Below, piece after piece: positions 1 through 8,543 of a stretch of DNA of 64,000 nt. A model generated the notes under the pieces. It made no database searches and had not been told where the DNA came from. It saw only the letters and a program-made list of their open reading frames with translations. The position numbers and the translations under genes were made by a program. Positions within the stretch are counted from its first letter, which is position 1; each line of letters begins with the position of its first letter. This stretch comes from Pseudobdellovibrionaceae bacterium (GTDB taxonomy: Bacteria; Bdellovibrionota; Bdellovibrionia; Bdellovibrionales; Bdellovibrionaceae): NCBI GenBank assembly GCA_019637875.1, contig JAHBUW010000006.1:62001-126000 (forward strand), written 5' to 3'.

Positions 1-1
1 C

Positions 2-1039
2 AGCGTCAGCATCAAAGAGATGGCGCTCATGACCCGCCAGCTGGCCGTCTTGATTCGCGCGAACATTCCGCTCGTCGACGCGCTCGGCGCCGTTTCCGAA
101 CAGGTGGAGGTCCCCGCCCTGGCCGAAGCCGTCGCGGACTGCAAAAACATGGTCAACGAAGGGATGCCGCTGCACAAGTCGCTGGCGAAGTATCCCAAGA
201 TGTTCGACAACATCTTCGTCTCGATGGTGGAAGCGGGCGAGATGTCGGGAACGCTCGACGTGATTTTGATTCGGTTGGCGGAGTTCAAAGAGGCCGCCAA
301 CGAACTGCGCACGAAAGTCAAAAGCGCCCTCACTTATCCGGCGATCATGCTGGTCGCGACCATGGGTCTTTTGGGCTTCCTGTTCACCTACCTCGTCCCC
401 AAAATGCAGGCGATCTTCGATTCGGATCCCGAGCTCACCATGCCCTGGTATACGCAGATGGTCTTCTCGATCAGCGGACTCATGGTGAACTATTGGTACA
501 TCTTCCTGATCGTGGGCTTTGGCGCCTACGCGCTTTTCATCAGCTGGAAAAATTCGGCCACCGGTCGCCCCCAATGGGACGCCATCGCCCTCCGTATCCC
601 GATTTTCGGCGACGTCAATCGCCTGGTCGCGGTCGCCCGCTTCACGCGCACCTTGTCGACGCTGCTGAACGGAGGCGTCCCGATGCTGACCGCGCTGCAG
701 ATCGTGCGTAACGTTGTCGATAACGACGTGATCGCCCGCGCCATCGACGAAGCCCGCAGCAATATCTCGGAAGGGGAAGGGATCTCGGGACCGCTCAAAA
801 AGTCCGGCCAGTTCCCGGCCATCGTGATCCACATGGTCAGCATCGGCGAGAAAACGGGCGAGCTCGAATCGATGTTGATCCAGGTCGCCGACGCCTTCGA
901 CTTTCAGGTCAAAGCGAAGATTGATGCCATGACGAGCCTCATCAATCCTTTGATCCTGATCATCATGGGGGGCACCATCGCCATGATCATTTTCTCGGTC
1001 ATGATGCCGATGTTTGAGATGACAAGCCGGATGGGATGA
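2..1039 (+). CDS. gspF: Type II secretion inner-membrane platform protein GspF (5' partial)
   Basis: GspF is the polytopic inner-membrane platform protein that couples the secretion ATPase GspE to pseudopilus assembly. The frame is already open at base 2, and the codons before the first ATG (base 20) read SVSIKE, the usual sequence preceding the conserved ALMTRQLAVLIRANIPLVDAL segment of T2SF domains. About 60 N-terminal residues are therefore outside the window. Both T2SF repeats are visible, each with the Arg/Leu-rich helical bundle. Three hydrophobic segments occur, at roughly residues 105-130, 155-175 and the extreme C terminus. It ends 44 bases before the preferred gspG start and is the first visible gene of a gsp operon. 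Identity is secure; only the true start is missing. Confidence 0.95.
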   Translation, partial: SVSIKEMALMTRQLAVLIRANIPLVDALGAVSEQVEVPALAEAVADCKNMVNEGMPLHKSLAKYPKMFDNIFVSMVEAGEMSGTLDVILIRLAEFKEAANELRTKVKSALTYPAIMLVATMGLLGFLFTYLVPKMQAIFDSDPELTMPWYTQMVFSISGLMVNYWYIFLIVGFGAYALFISWKNSATGRPQWDAIALRIPIFGDVNRLVAVARFTRTLSTLLNGGVPMLTALQIVRNVVDNDVIARAIDEARSNISEGEGISGPLKKSGQFPAIVIHMVSIGEKTGELESMLIQVADAFDFQVKAKIDAMTSLINPLILIIMGGTIAMIIFSVMMPMFEMTSRMG

Positions 1040-1083
1040 CATAATTTTGGAGAGCGCAAAATATGCGATTCCGGAGGTCTAGC

Positions 1084-1545
1084 TTGAAAACTGTCGTTGC
1101 CACTCGCTCAAATCAACTTACCCGTCGCGCCACTGGCGTGCGTAGTCACGGCGCTCAAGCCGGGATGACCCTGTTCGAAATCCTGATCGTCGTCGGGATC
1201 ATCGGCGGTCTGCTGGCGTTCATCATTCCCCAGGTCACAACCAGCCAGAACCGCTCGCGCGTGCAGGATTCGAAAATCCGCATGTCGAACATCGTGCAAA
1301 ACCTGACCATGTACCAAAACGACTGCGCGAAATTCCCGGGAGCCCTCGACGCCCTCGTGAAGTCGGACGGCAGCTGTAACGGTTGGACCGGCCCTTACAT
1401 GAAAGACATCCCCGCCGACGGCTGGGGCAAAGCCTTCATCTACGAATCGGACGGCAACACTTACACCTTGAAGAGCACGGGAGCGGATAAACGTGACGGC
1501 GGAGACGGTGTCGATAAAGACATCACTCAAGACGACATCAACTAA
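1084..1545 (+). CDS. gspG: Type II secretion major pseudopilin GspG
   Basis: This is the major pseudopilin that polymerises into the periplasmic pseudopilus. The prepilin signature is a Gly followed by MTLFEILIVVGIIGGLLAF, with Glu at mature position 5. The C-terminal half carries the GspG hallmark of an Asp/Gly-rich calcium loop near DGWGKAFIYESDG and a final DKD stretch. I prefer the TTG at 1084 because GGAGG (1073-1077) lies six bases before it. The in-frame ATG at 1063 has no comparable Shine-Dalgarno and would have this GGAGG inside the gene. With the TTG the leader is 27 residues, still long. The next gene, gspH, begins inside it. Function is certain; the start is probable. Confidence 0.93.
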   Translation: MKTVVATRSNQLTRRATGVRSHGAQAGMTLFEILIVVGIIGGLLAFIIPQVTTSQNRSRVQDSKIRMSNIVQNLTMYQNDCAKFPGALDALVKSDGSCNGWTGPYMKDIPADGWGKAFIYESDGNTYTLKSTGADKRDGGDGVDKDITQDDIN

Positions 1546-2161
1546 GTCGGAATCCCAAAAAAATCGTGCGTCCGGCGCTTCCGCCGGATTCACGATTTTT
1601 GAGATTTTGATCGTTGTCACCATCATCGCCGGCCTCATGGCCGTGATGCTCTCGACGGGTCCCCGCAAAGAGAGCCAAGTCAAAAAGCTCAGCCGCCACA
1701 TCCTGGTCGTCTCCAAAGACGTTCGTAACCAGGCGCGCATCAAAAATCGCACATACCGCATCGTCTTTCATATGCCCGCCGGGGAAAAGCATTCCTATTG
1801 GGTCGAATCCGCCGACGGCATCGCGCTTCCCCGCACCGAAAAACAGCTCGAAGAGATCGAACGCATGGACGAAGAGCTGCGCCCGAAAGAGAACTTCCAA
1901 CGCGACGAAAAGTTCACGAAGTCCGCGTGGGAGCTGGGCGATCGACTTTTCTTCGGCGGCATCGAGACCAAAAACAACGACAACATGCTGACCGAAGGTG
2001 ACGCCTACATCTACTACAGTCCGCAAGGTTTGGTGCAGGCCTCCGCAATTCATCTGACCGACAAGGGCGACTTGAATTGGACCTTGTTCGTGAATCCGCT
2101 CACCGGCAAAGTGGATATCGTGAACAAGAAGATGTCGCTCAAGGACGTGAAGCTTGATTAG
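1493..2161 (+). CDS. gspH: Type II secretion minor pseudopilin GspH
   Basis: This is a minor pseudopilin of the pseudopilus tip complex. A basic leader of about 32 residues is followed by Gly then FTIFEILIVVTIIAGLMAV, with Glu at position +5, the type IV prepilin cleavage and helix signature. The rest (beta-rich, ending in a VNPLTGKVDIV segment) fits GspH. The chosen GTG start overlaps gspG by 53 bases. Another GTG at 1508 is in frame and has GGAG close by, so the start is uncertain by a few codons. The stop overlaps the gspI start. Confidence 0.85.
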   Translation: MTAETVSIKTSLKTTSTKSESQKNRASGASAGFTIFEILIVVTIIAGLMAVMLSTGPRKESQVKKLSRHILVVSKDVRNQARIKNRTYRIVFHMPAGEKHSYWVESADGIALPRTEKQLEEIERMDEELRPKENFQRDEKFTKSAWELGDRLFFGGIETKNNDNMLTEGDAYIYYSPQGLVQASAIHLTDKGDLNWTLFVNPLTGKVDIVNKKMSLKDVKLD

Positions 2162-2690
2162 AACACGCGCGCGCGGCTTCACCCTGCTCGAAACCGTCAT
2201 CGCCATGACCATCATGGCAAGCGGACTGATGCTCCTCGTGCAAACCTGGGGCGGAAGCTTCGTGCGTATGAGCCGCGCCCAGTCCTCGTTCGAAATCACG
2301 GCCTTACTTGAACGCAAGATGGTCGACTACGAGCTCAAGTACCGCGGCAAAAGTTTGGACGAGATCCAAGAATCCGAAGAGGGCGAGTTCGAAGGCTATC
2401 CCGAATACACCTGGAAAATGGAATCGAAGAAACTCGAATTCCCGAACCTCGCCTCGGCGCTCTACGCCCAAGACGGCGGGGTCGACCAGATGACCGCGAC
2501 CTTGATTTCAAGTTTCAGCGAAACGCTGTCGGACTCGGTGAAGGAAGTCACCGTCACCGTCATCCACACGCCCGCGGGCAAAAAGCCCATCCCCTACTCG
2601 GTCACCACCTACTTCGTCGACTACGAGAAGAACCTCAACATCGGCATCCCCGGTGGTGGCGGTGGCGGAATTCCGGGAGGCGGCGGGTGA
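2154..2690 (+). CDS. gspI: Type II secretion minor pseudopilin GspI
   Basis: This is a minor pseudopilin that nucleates the tip complex with GspJ and GspK. A short basic leader ends in Gly8, followed by FTLLETVIAMTIMASGLMLL with Glu at +5. The start is a TTG overlapping the end of gspH. At 178 residues it is longer than typical GspI. The C terminus is an unusual IPG/Gly-rich tail (about the last 14 residues) not normal for the family and plausibly a flexible extension. The stop overlaps the GTG of gspJ in a GTGA arrangement, indicating translational coupling. Confidence 0.88.
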   Translation: MIRTRARGFTLLETVIAMTIMASGLMLLVQTWGGSFVRMSRAQSSFEITALLERKMVDYELKYRGKSLDEIQESEEGEFEGYPEYTWKMESKKLEFPNLASALYAQDGGVDQMTATLISSFSETLSDSVKEVTVTVIHTPAGKKPIPYSVTTYFVDYEKNLNIGIPGGGGGGIPGGGG

Positions 2691-3556
2691 GACCCCAGCG
2701 CGGCTTCACGCTCCTTGAACTCGTCATCGTCATGGGGCTTCTGGCCTTCTTGACGATCAATATCGCCTTGAACATCGACAACGCCTTCAAAGCGCGGGGC
2801 CGCATTCAGGTGAAGCTCGAGGATTTCTCGCAGATGCGCGACTCTTTGAAGATCATGGAGCGCGACTTCAATCTCGCCTTTCATTACCGCGACCTGGAAG
2901 AGGAGTTCCGCGCGGCCCTGAAGAAAGCGCAAAAACCGGCCGCGCCGGCGACCCCGCCCGGAGCCCCGCCCCCGCCGCCCGGTATTCCTCCGGCCACTCC
3001 CGCCGTGCCCGAGGATCCGTCGGTCGCGGCCGCCGAACAAGCGCGCAAACAAAACCGCGTGGATCCCACGACCCACTTCATCGGCAACGAAACGAAGGTG
3101 GATTTCGTCTCGGGCAACACCGCACGTATGGCTTACGATCAACAGCAGGCGGATTTCATCGAGGTCGGCTACGAGCTAAAAAATTGCCGCCGCCCGGGCG
3201 CGGACCGCGGCTCGAACTGTTTGGTCCGCCGCGAGTCCACGATGGTCGAAGGCAAAGTTCAAGAGGGCGGTAGCGAAAACGTCCTTCTCGAGGACGTGAG
3301 CGAATTCCGCCTGCGCTACTTCGGCCAGGGGAAGCAGGATTGGAACACCGAATGGAATTCCGAACAGGGCGACGCCGCGACGAAGAACAACTACCCGCAG
3401 GCGGTCGAGATCTCGTTGTCGATCGAACGCGGCGAGGACGGCAAAAAACGTAAGGTCTCCATGCAGGTCGTGGCGGCCGTGCGCTTTCCGAACAACGCCC
3501 CTCCGCAAAACCAACAGGGCTCGCCGTCGACGCCCACGGGGATCCCGACCGAATGA
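2687..3556 (+). CDS. gspJ: Type II secretion minor pseudopilin GspJ
   Basis: This is the minor pseudopilin partner of GspI and GspK at the pseudopilus tip. The leader is only six residues, ending RG, then FTLLELVIVMGLLAFLTIN with Glu at +5. The GTG start overlaps the gspI stop. A Pro/Ala-rich insertion sits at about residues 85-108 and again at the C terminus (PPQNQQGSPSTPTGIP). These low-complexity stretches are not conserved in the family and are probably surface linkers. The central part, with paired Cys and a FRLRYFGQGKQDWN stretch, matches the GspJ fold. It overlaps gspK by ATGA. Confidence 0.88.
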   Translation: MRPQRGFTLLELVIVMGLLAFLTINIALNIDNAFKARGRIQVKLEDFSQMRDSLKIMERDFNLAFHYRDLEEEFRAALKKAQKPAAPATPPGAPPPPPGIPPATPAVPEDPSVAAAEQARKQNRVDPTTHFIGNETKVDFVSGNTARMAYDQQQADFIEVGYELKNCRRPGADRGSNCLVRRESTMVEGKVQEGGSENVLLEDVSEFRLRYFGQGKQDWNTEWNSEQGDAATKNNYPQAVEISLSIERGEDGKKRKVSMQVVAAVRFPNNAPPQNQQGSPSTPTGIPTE

Positions 3557-4869
3557 ACTTCTTCCGACGTCACTTCCCTCATTTGAGCCGTCACCTTTTC
3601 CCGCCCCCCGCCCCGCACGACAACGAGGTCGGCCGCCGTGCCGATCACGGCGGCGGCTCGGGCCGCCGCGCAGATAACGGCGGCTGCTCGGGCAGCCGCG
3701 CAAATGACAGAGGTGCCGCCTTGATGCTGGCGACCTTCGCGCTCGCTCTGATTTTGTACATCGCGATGGAAGTGCAGTACGAAACCCAGGTCGAGTTCAG
3801 CGTGAACAAGGCCTCCATCAATCGGCTGAAGGCCTACTACTCCGCGCGCTCGGGCGTGGAGCTTTCGCTTTTGCGGATCAAGCTCTACCAAAAAACCAAA
3901 GCGCAGATGAGCGGCATGCAGGGCGTCCCCACGGCGATGCTCGATCTGATCTGGAACTTCCCGTTCGCGTGGCCGCCGATGATGCCGCCGGATATGAACG
4001 CCGTGGACCAAGGCCAGATCGACGCCATCGTCAAAGAGGCGAAGCTCGACGGCAGCTACAACACCGTCATCTCGGATGAAGGCACGAAGGTCGACATCAA
4101 CGACTTGGATTCGAGCTCGAAAACCATCCGCGAGGCGACGAAGAAACTCATTTTGCAGATGTTCGAAAACGAATTCGCCGAAAATACGAATTGGGCCAAG
4201 CAGCACCAGAACTTCCAGGCCGAGGACATCGTGAACAACATGATCGATTGGCTGGACGCGGACACCCAGTCGATCAAAAGCGGCGACGAGCGTGCGATGT
4301 ACCCCGACGCCGGCTCGGACCAGCAAATGCCGCCGAACCGGCAGTTCCGTTCGGTCGAGGAAGTGCGCATGGTCGCGGGCATGACCGACGACATCTTCAA
4401 ACTGCTCGCGCCGCGGATCACGGTTTACGGGGCGAAGGCGATCAATCCCAACACGGCCCCGCCCGAGGTCATCCAAGGTCTGCACAATACGATCACCAAC
4501 GAAGTCCTCGCGGAGGTCTTAAAACGCCGCGCGGACATCATGGGTCAGGGGCAGTTCCGCGACGCCCAGGATTTCTGGAGCTTTCTGGATTCCAAAGGCG
4601 GCCGCGTCCCGATCGAAATCCAAGAAAGCACTCCCATCTCGACCGAGTCCGCGATGAACTTCCGTATCAAAAGCGTCGGCAGCTACGCCAACTCGGTCGC
4701 CGAAATCGAAGCCGTGACCTACGACATCCCCCGCGCGGCCGCGGCCGTCGCCACCGAACTCAAAAAAGAAAAGACCCCCGAGGGCGGGACGCCCCCGAAA
4801 ACCTCCACGGCCCCCAAAATCGAAGTCCCGAAAGGCCCCCCGCGCATCGTCTTCTGGACCGAAAGGTAA
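3553..4869 (+). CDS. gspK: Type II secretion minor pseudopilin GspK with an extended repeat-containing leader
   Basis: GspK is the largest minor pseudopilin and caps the pseudopilus. The prepilin cleavage Gly is about residue 54, followed by AALMLATFALALILYIAMEV. As usual for GspK there is no Glu at +5. The 54-residue leader is far longer than the 6-10 residues typical of the family and contains three copies of a 10-residue GRRADxGGxS-like repeat directly before the cleavage site. The globular part contains GspK motifs (DINDLD, a SAM-like NPNTAPPEV segment). Length is 438 residues. A giant inverted repeat begins five bases after the stop. Confidence 0.92.
   Translation: MNFFRRHFPHLSRHLFPPPAPHDNEVGRRADHGGGSGRRADNGGCSGSRANDRGAALMLATFALALILYIAMEVQYETQVEFSVNKASINRLKAYYSARSGVELSLLRIKLYQKTKAQMSGMQGVPTAMLDLIWNFPFAWPPMMPPDMNAVDQGQIDAIVKEAKLDGSYNTVISDEGTKVDINDLDSSSKTIREATKKLILQMFENEFAENTNWAKQHQNFQAEDIVNNMIDWLDADTQSIKSGDERAMYPDAGSDQQMPPNRQFRSVEEVRMVAGMTDDIFKLLAPRITVYGAKAINPNTAPPEVIQGLHNTITNEVLAEVLKRRADIMGQGQFRDAQDFWSFLDSKGGRVPIEIQESTPISTESAMNFRIKSVGSYANSVAEIEAVTYDIPRAAAAVATELKKEKTPEGGTPPKTSTAPKIEVPKGPPRIVFWTER
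3631..3720 (+). repeat. 30-bp tandem repeat (3 copies) in the gspK leader
   Basis: Three consecutive 30-bp units (3631-3660, 3661-3690, 3691-3720) encode GRRADHGGGS, GRRADNGGCS and GSRANDRGAA. The first two differ at a few bases and the third has diverged. Period and frame are exact, so the leader has grown by in-frame tandem duplication. Confidence 0.85.
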
Positions 4870-4873
4870 ACGC

Positions 4874-5082
4874 GCTTTCCCCCGCGCTTGCCCTCCCTTT
4901 GAAGGCTCCGGGCGGCCACCTGAGTTTTTCACTTTCCCAATTCAGAAGGACACGGCCCTCCAGGCCTCGCCGCAGGGTAATACGGCATCCCTGCCGCTGC
5001 GGAGGTCCTTCTGAATTGGGAAAGTGAAAAACTCAGGCGGTCATCCCGGACTTCGCAAGGAAGGGCAAGCGCGGGGGAAAGC
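4874..5082. repeat. 209-bp giant inverted repeat (hairpin/cruciform) between gspK and gspL
   Basis: Two 78-nt arms (4874-4951 and 5005-5082) are reverse complements. The inner 33 bp (4919-4951 with 5005-5037) match perfectly, the outer 26 bp (4874-4899 with 5057-5082) match at 25 positions, and the middle part is partly complementary. The 53-nt loop holds a further 6-bp hairpin (4972-4977 with 4989-4994). The element fills most of the 284-bp gspK-gspL gap and contains no gene. It could be a MITE-like or REP-like element, or an RNA processing or attenuation structure. No flanking target-site duplication was noticed and no second copy was seen in this window. Confidence 0.92.
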
Positions 5083-5153
5083 CGCCTTAGGTCCAAGGGC
5101 TAGGTGCGCGGAAGTATTACCAATGTCCGTTCCGCTCACGTAGACTTAAATCC

Positions 5154-6812
5154 GTGAGAAGCCTTGGAATTGATATCGGAAGTTCGAACATCAAGGTGGT
5201 CGAAGTTTCCGGAACATCCCGCAATGTTCAGGTGCTGTCGTATCGGGAATTCCCGATCGGCACCAATCCGTCGTTGGACCGCGACCTCGAAGTCCTGGAA
5301 GTGCTGCGCGGTCTCGCGCTCGAGTACCTCGGCGGACAGACGCGCATCGTGTATTCGCTGCGCCAAGAGTTCGTCAGCGCCCGCTTCAAGACCTTTCCCT
5401 TCGCGGATCGTCTGAAAATTCTGAAAAGCCTGCCCTTCGAGCTGGAAGAGGACCTTCCCTACTCGAGCGATACCGCGATCTACGATGCGCGCATTTCGCA
5501 GGTGTTGGGCTCGAGCGCGGAAGTCGTCGCCGTCGCCGCGCCGAAAACGCGCATCGAACAAGCGCTCCGCAAACTGAACGATTCGGGCCTGCCGCCGACG
5601 ATCCTGACGGCCGAGGCGCTCGCCTTCGCGAACTGTTTCGAGCGCTGGCAAGAAGCGCCCCGCGCCGCGGGTTCGCCCCCGCCGCACTTGCACGACGGCG
5701 GCCCCGCGCGAATCCTGACCGCACGTCTGCATATCGGTCACACGCATACGCTGGTCCTCGCTTTCGAAAACGATCGTCTGCTCGGCGCGCGTTCGGTGCT
5801 GTGGGGCGCGAAGAACGTGATCGACGCGATCTCGCGTCGTTACGAAATCCCGTTCATCGAAGCCGAAAAAGAGATGAAGACGAAAGCCTTCATCCTGCTC
5901 AACAAACACGGCGCAAGCTACGACCAGATTCTTTTCTCGGACACCATCGCGCACCAGGTGCGTGACCTCGGGAAAGAAGTGAAGATCTCGATGCTCGAGT
6001 TCGAAAATGAACTCGGCGGCAACTTTTCGGCGGCCGAGATCTCCGGCGGATTCAGCCAAGCGCTCAATGTGCAGGCCTACCTGACGCAGGTTCTGGAAGT
6101 TCCCGTCAACCGGGCCCACTTCCTGACGAACTTCAATACGAGCTTCGAAAAGACTCCCGCCGTCGAGGCCGGGATCGGCGTGGCCCTGGGCCTCGCGATC
6201 GAAGGTCTGCGCAAACCGAAAAATCCCGCGATCCAGTTTTTGCGTTTGGACTTCGCGAAGCAGAACGACGGCTTCCGCGAATTCTGGGACAACTGGGGTC
6301 CCGTCGTCACCTTCTGCGGCGTGGGACTGGTGATGTTCTTCGTGTACGCTTCGCTCCGCGATTCGTACTCGTTGACCCTCGCCGACCAAGCGGGCGACGC
6401 GCTGAAAACGCAGGGACAACAGGTCGCCGGTCTACGCCCCCAAATGGCGAACGCCACGGGCGTGCGGGGCTACATCATTCGGCAGAAGAAACTCGCGGCC
6501 GAGGCGAAATCGCTCGAAACCGTGATGGGCATGACCCCGGCGGTCGAGATCCTGAAAAAGATCAGCGACGCGATCCCGAACGCGCAGCAGGTTCCGCTGA
6601 AGGTGAAGACCCTGCACGTCGAAGACGACCGGGTCCGCCTGGTCGGCTCGGTGAAACAGGCCACCCAAATCCGTTTGATCGAAACCGCGCTGCGCGGGGT
6701 CGCCCGCGGCGGACAAATCACCTCGCAACCCGGCGCCGCCCTTCCCAATCAGGAAGGCGTGAGCTTCACCATGACGTTCCAGGTGGATCGCAACCTGGTC
6801 GTCGCAAAGTAA
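5154..6812 (+). CDS. gspL: Type II secretion protein GspL / PilM-like (fused PilM-PilN architecture)
   Basis: This is the inner-membrane assembly protein linking cytoplasmic GspE to periplasmic GspM. Residues 1 to about 350 form an actin/PilM-like ATPase-fold domain beginning LGIDIGSSNIKVVEV (phosphate-1 loop), with a later EAGIGVALGLAIEG segment. One transmembrane helix lies near residues 383-402, and a periplasmic PilN/ferredoxin-like domain follows (about 440-552). The start is GTG, reading RSLGIDIG. It comes after the giant inverted repeat, so it may have its own promoter or be attenuated relative to gspF-K. gspM follows 10 bases after the stop. Confidence 0.88.
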   Translation: MRSLGIDIGSSNIKVVEVSGTSRNVQVLSYREFPIGTNPSLDRDLEVLEVLRGLALEYLGGQTRIVYSLRQEFVSARFKTFPFADRLKILKSLPFELEEDLPYSSDTAIYDARISQVLGSSAEVVAVAAPKTRIEQALRKLNDSGLPPTILTAEALAFANCFERWQEAPRAAGSPPPHLHDGGPARILTARLHIGHTHTLVLAFENDRLLGARSVLWGAKNVIDAISRRYEIPFIEAEKEMKTKAFILLNKHGASYDQILFSDTIAHQVRDLGKEVKISMLEFENELGGNFSAAEISGGFSQALNVQAYLTQVLEVPVNRAHFLTNFNTSFEKTPAVEAGIGVALGLAIEGLRKPKNPAIQFLRLDFAKQNDGFREFWDNWGPVVTFCGVGLVMFFVYASLRDSYSLTLADQAGDALKTQGQQVAGLRPQMANATGVRGYIIRQKKLAAEAKSLETVMGMTPAVEILKKISDAIPNAQQVPLKVKTLHVEDDRVRLVGSVKQATQIRLIETALRGVARGGQITSQPGAALPNQEGVSFTMTFQVDRNLVVAK

Positions 6813-6822
6813 GGACACGCCC

Positions 6823-7473
6823 TTGGCTTTCGAAGCGCAGATTGATGAACTGAAAGGTCGGCTCCAGCAAATCGGCGAACGCATCGCCGAGATGCCCGCC
6901 TACCAACAAGCGCGCGATCGCTACGAAACGATGTCCCCGCCCATGCAAAAGCTCAGCATCGGCGGCGGCATCGCGCTGATCACGCTGGTGCTGGCATTGA
7001 TTCCCTACAGTACCTATTCGAATTCGCAGATCACCCTGGGCGAGTTCCAGGAAAAGCGCGATCTGATCCGCGATCTTTTGCGCACGCACAACGAAGCGCA
7101 ATCGAACCCGCCGCTCCCGCGCCTTCCGGATCTTTCGGAGGTGCAAAGCCGCATCGACGGAATCTTGAACTCGCGCCAGATCCTTCCCGAACAGAAAAAA
7201 GGGGTCACGACGGACGCGGCGACCCCGCTGATCAACGCGAATTTGCAAGCCGGCACCGTACGGGTTTCGTTGGCGCAGCTGAATTTGCGTCAGGTCACCG
7301 ATCTGTCCGCCGACCTCGCGAGCATCGAAGGCGCCAAGCTCAAAGACATCATGATGGACGCGAACGCCAAAGACGCGCGTTACTACGACGTCGTCTACCG
7401 CGTGGTCGTGTTCAAATCCAACGTTCCCGATGAGCCCGCAGCGCCCCCGCCCGCGGGACGCGGAGGTCGCTAG
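6823..7473 (+). CDS. gspM: Type II secretion protein GspM-like
   Basis: This is a bitopic inner-membrane protein expected to pair with GspL. The N-terminal 40 residues are a predicted amphipathic/coiled segment. A transmembrane helix follows (SIGGGIALITLVLALIPY, about residues 45-62), then a periplasmic region ending in a Pro/Ala/Gly tail. The start is TTG with AAGGA (6811-6815) seven bases upstream. Assignment rests mainly on position between gspL and gspN and on topology, because GspM is poorly conserved. The stop TAG shares its last base with the GTG start of gspN. Confidence 0.75.
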   Translation: MAFEAQIDELKGRLQQIGERIAEMPAYQQARDRYETMSPPMQKLSIGGGIALITLVLALIPYSTYSNSQITLGEFQEKRDLIRDLLRTHNEAQSNPPLPRLPDLSEVQSRIDGILNSRQILPEQKKGVTTDAATPLINANLQAGTVRVSLAQLNLRQVTDLSADLASIEGAKLKDIMMDANAKDARYYDVVYRVVVFKSNVPDEPAAPPPAGRGGR

Positions 7474-8441
7474 TGGAGCAACTCCGCCCCCTGCTCGTCT
7501 TCCTCGCACGCCAATGGAAGAAGTACGTCGTCGCGATCTTCTTGACGGCGGTCTTCATCGTTTTGATGTTCCCGCTGAATGACGTCGGCGATCTCGTCAC
7601 CACTCAGGTTTACAAAGGCACCGGCAACAAAGTTTATCTGCAGTTCGAAGATCTGAATTTGGATTTCCTGCCGTCGCCGGGACTCGAGATGTCGCAGATC
7701 TCGCTCGAGGCTTCGCCGCTGCCCCCGCTCGCCATCCGCCGTTTGGAAGTGCGCCCTTCGCTGTTCGGTCTTTTGATGCAAAAGATCGACGCCTCGGCGA
7801 CGGCCGAAGGCATCTTCCGCGGCGACATCCGCGCGTCGATCAAACCCGGTCGTAAAATGGAAAACGGTGCGGCCTCGCATGCGATCACCCTGAATGCGGA
7901 ACGTTTGAGCCTCGCCGAAGTGAAAAAGCTCGTGCCCGCGCCCGTAAACTTCCGCGGCGTTTTGAATCTGAATGCCGATGGCCAGATCGATCCCTCGTTC
8001 ACGAATCAACCCGACGTCACCATCGACCTGAATTCGCAGAACTTCGAGCTGTTGCCTTCGACCGTGGAAACGATGATGGGCCCGCTGTCCGTCCCTGAGC
8101 TGAAGCTCGGCCGACTCAACCTCAAAGGTCGTCTGTCGGCGGGAAGCTTCGTAATCGAAGACGGTCAACTCGGCCAACCGAACGACGAGCTCACCGGGAC
8201 CGTCAAAGGGCGCCTCGGCCTCGAGATGCGTTTGGTCGGGAACGGCATGGTCGTCCCCGTCGCGACGAACTACGAATTCAACGTGAACCTCGTCGCCAAG
8301 AAAAGCTTCGAGGACCGCGCCTCGATGTTTCTGCTCTTGATCCAAAATCACCGTCAGCCCGAGGCCGATGGGGGTCGCTACCGCTTCACCCTGACGGGCG
8401 ACGCCCGCAGCCAGCAGTTCCAATTTAATCCGGCGCGCTAA
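7473..8441 (+). CDS. gspN: Type II secretion protein GspN
   Basis: This is a GspN family protein, an accessory component with an AsmA-like periplasmic domain. An N-terminal transmembrane segment (residues about 18-36, KYVVAIFLTAVFIVLMFPL) is followed by a beta-rich periplasmic region whose pattern (FEDLNLDFLPSPGLEMSQIS, later a LNLKGRLSAGSFVIEDGQL segment) matches GspN. It is last in the visible gsp operon. The stop TAA sits against the loop of a 6-bp hairpin (8434-8439 with 8444-8449). The last 14 bases through the stop, AATCCGGCGCGCTA, are repeated 25 bases downstream (8427-8440 and 8452-8465). Confidence 0.85.
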   Translation: MEQLRPLLVFLARQWKKYVVAIFLTAVFIVLMFPLNDVGDLVTTQVYKGTGNKVYLQFEDLNLDFLPSPGLEMSQISLEASPLPPLAIRRLEVRPSLFGLLMQKIDASATAEGIFRGDIRASIKPGRKMENGAASHAITLNAERLSLAEVKKLVPAPVNFRGVLNLNADGQIDPSFTNQPDVTIDLNSQNFELLPSTVETMMGPLSVPELKLGRLNLKGRLSAGSFVIEDGQLGQPNDELTGTVKGRLGLEMRLVGNGMVVPVATNYEFNVNLVAKKSFEDRASMFLLLIQNHRQPEADGGRYRFTLTGDARSQQFQFNPAR

Positions 8442-8543
8442 AGAGCGCGACAATCCGGCGCGCTAGGCGCGCTGCGGCGATTCGGATTGCGGCCGCCCGT
8501 GCGGCTCTCCGCCGCCTCATTTCGCGGCGAGCTTGGTTTTTTC

